From positions 34,237,873 through 34,301,872 of the forward strand of contig CM022944.1 of the NCBI GenBank assembly GCA_012931725.1: DNA of 64,000 nucleotides. Direction: 5' to 3'. The notes beneath the pieces are model-generated. The model saw only the letters and a program-made list of their open reading frames with translations. It was not told the origin of the DNA and did not search any database. Positions 56,301 to 64,000 of the stretch are shown in pieces. A program made the translations under genes and the position numbers. The stretch is from Litsea cubeba (lineage: Eukaryota; Streptophyta; Magnoliopsida; Laurales; Lauraceae). The stretch's first letter is position 1; each line of letters starts with the position of its first letter.

Positions 56301-57287
56301 AACATCATATTAAATTGTGAAATTCACTTGCCTCAAGCCTCAATGAAGGCTAAGATGCCCTCCAAACCAAGCTCTAGGGTCTCAAGCTCCCAAAACCACA
56401 AAACCCCCAAATAGCTCATGGAAAAACCCTAAAAATCCAATCCATTGTAAACCTCCATGAAAACCCTAACAAACGGGTTTAAAACACTCCAAATGGGTAG
56501 GAAAACAAGAATCTCAAGAAAGAAATGACATTGCAAACCTTTGGGTGTCCCAAACAAGAAGAAGAGCTTGAAAGATGGGTCTTCTCTAGCTCAATCATCT
56601 CAAAAATGGCATCTAGGGGAAGCTTGGAAGATGGGGAAGAAGAAGAGGAGCTCAAATCTCCATTTAGCATCAAAGGAGAAGGGATACATGAGGAGAGAGA
56701 AAGGTGGCTGGGAGAAACCCTAACTCCCCTTTTTGTTGCAGGAAATGAAGAATGGGAGAAGAGAAGAGAGATCCATTGGGGTTTTATAGAACAATTGGGC
56801 TGGGCCCCATGGGCCCCAAACTCACCAAGGCTGAAACTAAGGTTTGCGGGTCCCGAATGAAAACGACGAAGAAGACAAAAACGATCGGCGAAATATCTAC
56901 TTTCCAAAAAGTATATTTTCCCCAAATTCTGAAATTTTCGAAATTCATGGACAGATTTAGTGAAAATGTCATTTTTGCCCTTTTTCCTCGAAAAACGCAT
57001 TTTCCGATCATCGAATCAAAATGGTCAAAACATGAAAGTTGTTAAACTTCATAAAATGAGTCAAAATACACTAAATTCAGAATTTTTAGAAATTGAAAGT
57101 AATTTCTCATAAAAATACAAATCCTAAGGACCGGGTCAAACTAAAGTCAACGGTCTCAAAATCTCCAAGGTTATGGAAAAATCCGGTCAAACTCAAAAAC
57201 GCGGTCAAACTAAATCAGATCTCACTTAACAAGTTAAACCATGATTAAATCAATGCAAAACAAAAGGATTGGGGTCGGGATCTTACA
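53322..57287 (-). repeat. 3' LTR of the LARD (3966 bp)
   Basis: Near-identical to 59200-63166. It contains the hairpin CAGACACGACGGTCTG at 53865-53880, a duplicated segment with GGCTCGCACCACATAGCTCT (54521 and 54595 regions), a long run of short GGCCCA/CAAACA-rich repeats (about 55170-55740), and a cluster of CGCTCGAGCG palindromes (55752-55890). Its open frames are by-products of these repeats. Confidence 0.93.
55752..55890. repeat. Cluster of CGCTCGAGCG palindromes in the LARD LTR
   Basis: Six sites of the form GCTCGAGCGGACC or GTCGCTCGAGCGACC in about 140 bp. The other LTR has the same cluster at about 61630-61770. The Tekay-like LTR has a related cluster at the matching place. Confidence 0.88.
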
Positions 57288-57300
57288 TCCTCCCCCCCTT
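57288..57300 (-). promoter_or_regulatory. Polypurine tract of the LARD
   Basis: On the - strand AAGGGGGGGAGGA directly precedes the 3' LTR. The following CATTTGGTCCTCCAAATGG hairpin is shared with the Tekay-like element. Confidence 0.82.
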
Positions 57301-59183
57301 AGAATCCATTTGGTCCTCCAAATGGCTTAAACCAAATCGAAATCGAAAACCCAAAAAGACAATCGAAAACACTGACACGCTACACTGAACCTCGGCAACT
57401 GAGACATCCTCCTATCAAACCTGACGTCGAGATGCACGGTCAATCACACTCTGATTCGGTTGAAGGCTTCACACTAATCCACATATCTGCTCTAAAACAA
57501 ACTCCTCTGGCCAAACTAGTGTCCAACACTCCTAAGCATCCTTGGTGTCATCTGTAGGTCTTGCACTGGATCAATCCTTTTACTTAACTCGTCAGTCACT
57601 GTCAGTCCAAGAACTGCAAATTCTGTCTCTTTCTATCGGCTTTGGAAATCTGTGCCTTAGGTCCTACAAACTGTACACGGTGCTCCTGATGCTTGCCTCT
57701 TCGGATCTCATTCTTCAAGTCTTCTACCATCGACATCTGAAACTTTCAATCCATGTCTTGAATAATGTTGATCCTCTCGTAGACCCAACTTCGTCTTCAA
57801 CTGAACTAGTACACATCCTGACATCCATCCACCCTTCAATCCATACCCCTCCAACTCCAACCATAGGCTAATATCGCTCACTCCAAATAATGCAAAAACA
57901 AATCTTACAATTTGGAACATATTGACTAAAATAATTACTTAGCTAATTTCTATCATTTTAAAACGTAGTAAAAATTGAACTTCCAAATCATCAAATAAAG
58001 CTTAATAAATGAGGTTTTCCAAAGTTTTGAACATGAAACAACATTATTCATTTTGAAATTCATATTTTCACAACCCAACAAATCATTGAAATACTCAACA
58101 ATTTCGAATTAGGATTTTCAAAAATAAATCAAATTCATATAGTATGACTATACATTAAACTTTGTCAAAATCTGAGTGTTAATTAAACACTAAATCTTAT
58201 TGAAAACTAACTCATTTGTTTATAAAAATCTTGCGGAAATCTAAATAAAGTTGAGCGTTAAGACAATTGTAGGAAATCTACATAAAATCTAAACACAAAA
58301 ACCCTTAAGAAATTTCATTTTACATAGCCAAAGAAAACAACTCAATGAAATAGAAATTTCACACTATTCTTTGAGAAAGAAACACAATTTTTGAGTTACA
58401 TGCTTTTAAAGACCAACCTTGAAAACAAAATCATGTGACTCATGAAAGAGTATAATAATATAGTTTATTTCAAGGTAAGCTTTAAAGAGGAAACATAAAT
58501 CCATTTTTAAACATTACAAGGATAAACCATAGATATTAATGGAAACATATCAAAGATGAAAACATCAAGAAAAATCATTTTAAATAAGAAATGAACGTCC
58601 AAACCACCGAGGTACTCCCTTGCTGAATCAACTACACCGGCTACGCTACAAGTCACCAAAATTCTCAACCAAAACCATCCTTTTGCAGTCCTTCATCTCG
58701 GAAAGATAGTCTGAGTTCGCCCAAAATCCACATTCACTTACCTTGGTGCATTGCATGACGATCTCCGATTAACTGAAAGGGGATCTTCAACTACTGCTCG
58801 AGTTCTACTTTGACTGGCAACTGCACATGTCTTCTCTTACTAACCACAATGAAGACGCTGAAGGTTGAAGGTCTGCTGATGTTTCTCCGAAAACAACATA
58901 CTAAATCCAAGAGGTTCTCAGTCTCCGACACAAGCAAAGATAAAAGACACTGAACAAGAGTATGGAGATTTTAAATTCTCCACCACTAAGGAGGAAATTT
59001 GGCCGTCCAAATCTCCTAACAACAGAACTAAAAGAAAAGACGAGCAAAATCTCCCGAACTGAAAGAAAAGCCGACTCAAATCCAACGAAACAAAGACACG
59101 AGAAAACAAATCGACACAATCTAACGAATCCTCACCACACGTCTTAATGTCTCTAGAGTGTTTTATTTCCTAGAAACTAACCA
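57301..59183. other. Non-coding internal domain of the LARD
   Basis: About 1.9 kb without any gag or pol motif on either strand; open frames are under 110 codons and lack domains. The stretch next to the PBS (CTAACGAATCCTC) resembles the leader of the Tekay-like element (about 17863-17880), which points to common descent. Confidence 0.75.
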
Positions 59184-59195
59184 GCTCTGATACCA
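59184..59195 (-). promoter_or_regulatory. Primer binding site of the LARD, initiator tRNA-Met type
   Basis: TGGTATCAGAGC on the - strand, four bases after the 5' LTR end; same site and spacing as in the Tekay-like element. Confidence 0.92.
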
Positions 59196-59199
59196 AACC

Positions 59200-62100
59200 T
59201 GTCACGCCCCGAAACCGGGACCTGCAGCGAACCGATCTCGGGGTGCGAAATTTTGGAATAATTTGAAACTTTTTGTTATAGTTCCCAAGATCCGCGTGAA
59301 TGAGGATAATCACATCCCAACACAATCAGAGTATATTTTTCGCGGAAGCTAACCAAGGTGTTACGACTCGGAATCCGTGGCCATCGGGTTCCGTGTCGTA
59401 CGCAACCAATGTCATAAAGCCATCTCGTAATAAGACTGGCATAAATCATAAATCACAACACACTGAGCTGGTAGTAACAAATCTATTATTTCCCATATTC
59501 AAATTTCAATTAACAAGTGTCTTAATTACAACCCAAATAAAAGGCTAATAAAGCCATACAACCATATAACCAACTAAACATAAATCCTACCCCAACATTT
59601 CAATACGAACTCTGGTGCCAAACTTGACATCTAGATGATATCAACGGGCAGCCTCTCACGTCAGACCGGCGGTCCCACCGCCTCCTCTGGTCAAACACCT
59701 ACAAACAGAAAAGAGAAGAACTGGCACCAAACAAAAGGGTCAGACACGACGGTCTGGCAAGCAAATAAACAAATAATATGAAGGAAAGAACATACATAAA
59801 ACCAGGCGAAATCCTCGTAAAACCGAATAAGGAGTGTAACCAATAATAACAATAAATCACGATAAGACGATCGAAAGACCGAACATGAATATCAAAGCAA
59901 TAAACGAACAGTCTCTAAAGCATAAATGTCTCGAAAAGACAACCACCTAAACAAAGCATTTAATAATTGGAAATACATTTAAAAACTGAATAGTAGAAAC
60001 AATACGATAAAGGTCGATATCGTAAACATTAAACAAATCAAAGCATAGAAAGCATAACCGACAATAATCATAAACTAAAGTAATATACGGATAAAACCTA
60101 GGCGACCACAAATAGCTAAATCCTCCTATCACCGAAGTAATAAGAGCAAACAGAGCGTAGCCACTAAACGTGGTACTAAACAGAGGATCAGAACCGTAGC
60201 CATACAAATGGGACCGGCAGATCATTACCGTTGCCATGGTCGGTACAGACGGAATCCAAGCTGCAGCTGGCGGACAGAGTAAAGATCCCAAGCCGGGTGA
60301 TCAGCCCGACAAGGTGACCTAAGCCTAGTGGTGCCTTTAGTTTTCAAACTTAAACAGATACAAATCTAACATAATACTAATCCCTTTGGCTCAGGGGCTC
60401 GCACCACATAGCTCTGGCCCCGTCTTGCCTCGGGGTTTTGTTTTTGAAGTCATAGCCTCTTTGGCTCATGGGCTCGCACCACATAGCTCTGGCCCAGTCT
60501 TGCCTCGAGGGTTTTATTTTCAAATGCGAGTCTTATCAAAACAATAATCTCATCGAAGAAATCCCGAATGTGTCGAACATACTCCAAATCTCTTTTCAAA
60601 TCGAATCGGAGAAAACATACGAATATCTATGGTAAACCGTTCAAATACGCATCGAGGTGATTTGTATAAAATCATACGCGCAACCCTTTCGAACATGGGA
60701 AGACACCTGATTTTATGACAAATCATCGATGCTATTTAAGTTAGTCCACCAAAGAAAACAAATACAAATACTAATACAAATACAAATACATTTTCTGACT
60801 TGAAATGGAATGGAATTATGTAGGATGACTTAATGATTTACCAAGGAACCATCTCAATGCACAACTGTCATTTAAACATTGATTAGTAAAGAGCGCGTTT
60901 GATGCCAATGAAAATCCATAATATTTAAATGATAGAGTGCGCATTGAGACTCAGACGATTCCCGGATAATTTTACATACTTTCATTCTCTCATTGGTCCC
61001 ATTCCCATTTCACAAATTTCCAAGTGTCAAAGTAATGTCAAAACTCTTCAAACAGGCCCATAGCTGGCCTTAATTCAAGTCCAAAATAGTCCGCAATAAC
61101 AACCCAAATCCAACCTTAATCAAGCCCACCAAAACGAGTTTAAAAACAGTCCAAAACAAACTCTTAAATGGCCTACAAAACAATTCTTAAAAACAGCCCA
61201 AACAAACTTCGCACAGGCCCGCAAAACAGATTTTTAAAACAACTCAAAGCTAAACCCTTGTTGGCCCACAAACAAACTTAAAAACACAACCCCAAAACTA
61301 TCCTGAACCAGGCCCACAAAGCAAGTTTAAAAACAGTCCACAACTAGTCCTTAAAAGGTCCAAAGAACAAGTTTTAAAATCAATCCAAACTAACCATAAA
61401 CAGGCCCACCAACAAATTCTAAAAACAGCCCACAAAACAGTCATTAAAAACAGTCAAATGTCAGGCCCAAAGATGACCCAACATCAGATCTGAAATGGCC
61501 CAATAAACAGTTTTAAAATAGCCCAAAACTAAACTTGAAACAGGCCCAAAGACAAGCCCAAAGAAGTCCCAAAGAACAGGCCCAAAACTGATCCATAAAC
61601 GGACCCAAACCCAGCCCAGACTGAGCTGGGCTCGCTCGAGCGGACCCAGGCCCGCTCGAGCGGACCCAGACAGAAGCTGGGTCGCTCGAGCGACCCAGTG
61701 GGTCGCTCGAGCGGACCCAGACAGTGCCTGGTCCGCTCGAGCGACCCAGTGGGTCGCTCGAGCGGACTGGGCCTGCCCAGTCCGGCCCGAGTGCAGACAA
61801 CTTCATTCCTTTGCATTTTTTTCTGATTTTTCTTGATTCTTTTGCTTCCATTTCTTTCATACAAATTTCCATAAATTGTTGGGCCCTTCCTTGACCTTCC
61901 AAACTCATCAAAAACCATCCATAAACCTATCAAATTGATCAAACACAAGCCTTTTTCAAAGATCAAAGTTTTTCCCCCTTTCTATAAACACACCATTTAA
62001 CATAAGAGAGACTAATTTTTCAAAGTGACCAAAGTGAAGAGAAATCTACTATACAATGTAAAGCAATTGCATAAATGGAATACACATAGTGCTTCATCAT

Positions 62101-63166
62101 TCATTCAAAGCCAATCCATAAACCATGAAAAATTGAGCAAAATAAGGAAAAGACATGAAGCTTAAACAAGAAACACAAGAACATCATATTAAATTGTGAA
62201 ATTCACTTGCCTCAAGCCTCAATGAAGGCTAAGATGCCCTCCAAACCAAGCTCTAGGGTCTCAAGCTCCCAAAACCACAAAACCCCCAAATAGCTCATGG
62301 AAAAACCCTAAAAATCCAATCCATTGTAAACCTCCATGAAAACCCTAACAAACGGGTTTAAAACACTCCAAATGGGTAGGAAAACAAGAATCTCAAGAAA
62401 GAAATGACATTGCAAACCTTTGGGTGTCCCAAACAAGAAGAAGAGCTTGAAAGATGGGTCTTCTCTAGCTCAATCATCTCAAAAATGGCATCTAGGGGAA
62501 GCTTGGAAGATGGGGAAGAAGAAGAGGAGCTCAAATCTCCATTTAGCATCAAAGGAGAAGGGATACATGAGGAGAGAGAAAGGTGGCTGGGAGAAACCCT
62601 AACTCCCCCTTTTTGTTGCAGGAAATGAAGAATGGGAGAAGAGAAGAGAGATCCATTGGGGTTTTATAGAACAATTGGGCTGGGCCCCATGGGCCCCAAA
62701 CTCACCAAGGCTGAAACTAAGGTTTGCGGGTCCCGAATGAAAACGACGAAGAAGACAAAACGATCGGCGAAATATCTACTTTCCAAAAAGTATATTTTCC
62801 CCAAATTCTGAAATTTTCGAAATTCATGGACAGATTTAGTGAAAATGTCATTTTTGCCCTTTTTCCTCGAAAAACGCATTTTCCGATCATCGAATCAAAA
62901 TGGTCAAAACATGAAAGTTGTTAAACTTCATAAAATGAGTCAAAATACACTAAATTCAGAATTTTTAGAAATTGAAAGTAATTTCTCATAAAAATACAAA
63001 TCCTAAGGACCGGGTCAAACTAAAGTCAACGGTCTCAAAATCTCCAAGGTTATGGAAAAATCCGGTCAAACTCAAAAACGCGGTCAAACTAAATCAGATC
63101 TCACTTAACAAGTTAAACCATGATTAAATCAATGCAAAACAAAAGGATTGGGGTCGGGATCTTACA
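59200..63166 (-). repeat. 5' LTR of the LARD (3967 bp)
   Basis: Near-identical partner of 53322-57287. A TATA box (TATAAAA on the - strand, 62662-62668) lies in the region expected for the promoter. The hairpin is at 59741-59756 and the palindrome cluster at about 61630-61770. Confidence 0.93.
62662..62668 (-). promoter_or_regulatory. TATA box in the LARD 5' LTR
   Basis: TATAAAA on the - strand, flanked by GC-richer sequence. The position in the LTR is similar to that of the TATA box in the Tekay-like LTR (20601-20610). Start of transcription inferred. Confidence 0.45.
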
Positions 63167-63171
63167 CTATT
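63167..63171. repeat. Target site duplication CTATT (right)
   Basis: Repeats 53317-53321. The integrase reading frame interrupted at 53321 resumes in phase directly after it. Confidence 0.93.
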
Positions 63172-64000
63172 TCTCCCCCTTCAAGCAAAGGTCATCGCTT
63201 CATCTTCCCCGCTACGGATTACTTCTCCAAGTGGTCAGAAGCATTTGCGTTTAACGAAATGAAGACCTCATCAGTCCTTCAGTTCCTACGCACCAACATC
63301 ATTTGTCGTTTCGGCATACCCAAAAGATTCGTCCATGATAACGGACCACAGTTCCGGGATCATCGATTCTACAGGTTCTGCGACAAATACAAAATCCAAA
63401 GCTGTCCTTCGACTCCATACAATCCGGCAGCAAACGGGTTAGCAGAAGCTTTCAACAAGACACTCTGCAAAATCCTCAAAAAAATGGTCTCTAATCACAA
63501 AAGAGACTGGAGCGACAAAATGTCTGAAGCTTTGTGGGCCTATCGAACCACCGTTCGAGGACCAACCCATAGCACACCATTCTCCTTGGTCTATGGATGC
63601 GAAGCTGTCGTGCCCTTGGAAGTACAAATTCCTTCCTTGAGGGTATCCTTGCAAAATGACATGACTCAAGAAAGCAATGTCAAATTGCGGCTCCATGAGC
63701 TGGACAATCTCGATGAGAGACGGCTCGAAGCTCAACAAAGCATTGAACTTTACCAAGCACGCATGGCAGGATCTTTCGATAAAAAGGTCAGGCAACGCGC
63801 CTACAAAAAGAATGACTTGGTTCTTGCGGTAAAAAGACCAATGGTCTTCGCTCACAAATCCAAAGGCAAATTTGAGCCGAAATGGGAGGGACCCTACGTC
63901 ATCGACAAAGTTTTCTCCAATGGCGCATACGCACTCCTAAACATGGAAGGTGACAGATGTATGCTGCCCATCAATGGCAAGTTCTTAAAGCGGTACTACC
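63169..64000 (+). pseudogene. Integrase core and C-terminus of the Tat element, continuing past the window
   Basis: The frame is open to the window edge. The D,D-35-E residues are visible: Asp in ATDYFSKWSEAF, Asp in FVHDNGPQFRD, Glu in NGLAEAFNKTLCKIL. A GPY/F module follows (KFEPKWEGPYVIDKVF). Its N-terminal part lies before the LARD at 53321 with the zinc finger, so the gene is split by 9.8 kb. The core itself shows no stop or shift. The enzyme inserts cDNA into the genome; this copy cannot be made in one piece. Confidence 0.9.

Larger units (their letters stand above)
53322..63166 (-). mobile_element. LARD-type non-autonomous LTR retrotransposon nested in the Tat integrase
   Basis: Two direct repeats of 3966 and 3967 bp (53322-57287 and 59200-63166) flank only 1912 bp. 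The ends are TGTCACGCCCCG and GGGTCGGGATCTTACA. The target duplication CTATT is perfect. The PBS and PPT orient it on the - strand. No gag or pol is present, so it must be moved by another element's proteins. Large LTRs with a non-coding core define LARDs. By eye the LTRs differ by two substitutions and about eight single-base indels in homopolymers, so the insertion is very recent. Confidence 0.93.
41138..64000 (+). mobile_element. Ty3/gypsy retrotransposon of the Tat lineage, interrupted, 3' part outside the window
   Basis: An LTR starting TGTTGACACC at 41138 interrupts MULE copy 2. A long leader, a Gag-PR frame (45098-49906), RT and RNase H (49946-52288), a second RNase H, and integrase (to 53321 and again from 63169) follow on the + strand. 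Two RNase H domains, a CHHC-type Gag finger and the style of the RT (YVDDLAVKS) point to the Tat lineage (Tat/Retand/Ogre). The element is split by a LARD insertion. Its 3' LTR is not in the window, so its target duplication cannot be checked. Confidence 0.85.

Noticed and set aside
57542..57871. 109-codon frame in the LARD internal domain as a possible gene
   Set aside because: No recognisable motif, no partner on either side, and low-complexity Thr/Ser/His content.

Overview
This is plant nuclear DNA from a repeat-rich, heterochromatin-like region, probably of a eudicot. The evidence is spliced genes with GT-AG introns, MULE, hAT, Ty3/gypsy chromovirus and Tat retrotransposons, a CDPK exon carried in a Pack-MULE, and many plant-type PBS sites matching initiator tRNA-Met. 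I cannot fix the species. I see no clear single-copy host gene. Nearly the whole window is mobile elements, several nested in one another.

Layout. (1) 1-9761: MULE copy 1. It carries a nine-exon gene on the + strand fusing a plant mobile domain (PMD) to a C48 (Ulp1-like) peptidase. That gene is decayed by at least five lesions. It converges on an apparently intact two-exon MURA-type transposase gene on the - strand (about 892 codons). Between the two 3' ends is a 14-unit, about 53-bp array built on the palindrome TGACGACGTCGTCA; the same palindrome lies just upstream of the transposase TATA box. (2) 9850-21112: a complete Tekay/Del-like chromovirus (- strand) with 3.1-3.2 kb LTRs and an ATCAA target duplication; its gag-pol is broken. 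(3) 21113-32567: older debris with a TRIM remnant, a full hAT element (22657-26690, 8-bp TSD, dead transposase), a copia RNase H relic, and a 1.1-kb Pack-MULE (28116-29214, perfect 9-bp TSD) carrying the start of a CDPK gene. (4) 32568-41137: MULE copy 2, head-to-head with copy 1. Its transposase is dead, a copia-like solo LTR splits its palindrome array, and its C48 exons are partly duplicated in tandem. It is cut off by the next element. (5) 41138-64000: a Tat-lineage Ty3/gypsy element (+ strand) with an LTR, a very long Gag-PR ORF and a decayed RT/dual-RNase H/integrase. The integrase is interrupted at 53322-63166 by a young LARD-type non-autonomous LTR element with about 4-kb LTRs, a CTATT target duplication and no coding capacity. 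The Tat integrase resumes at 63169 and runs off the window.

The order of events can be read from the nesting. The MULE copies were there first; Tat entered the C48 gene of copy 2, and then the LARD entered the Tat integrase. The LARD LTRs differ by about two substitutions in 4 kb. The Tekay LTRs differ by roughly 35-40 in 3.1 kb, counted by eye. The LARD shares its LTR ends, PPT, PBS, a conserved hairpin and clusters of CGCTCGAGCG palindromes with the Tekay element. It is therefore best explained as a relative mobilised in trans. The most interesting unit is the MULE, whose MuDR-like convergent layout has a PMD-C48 fusion as its second gene and a palindromic array between the genes.
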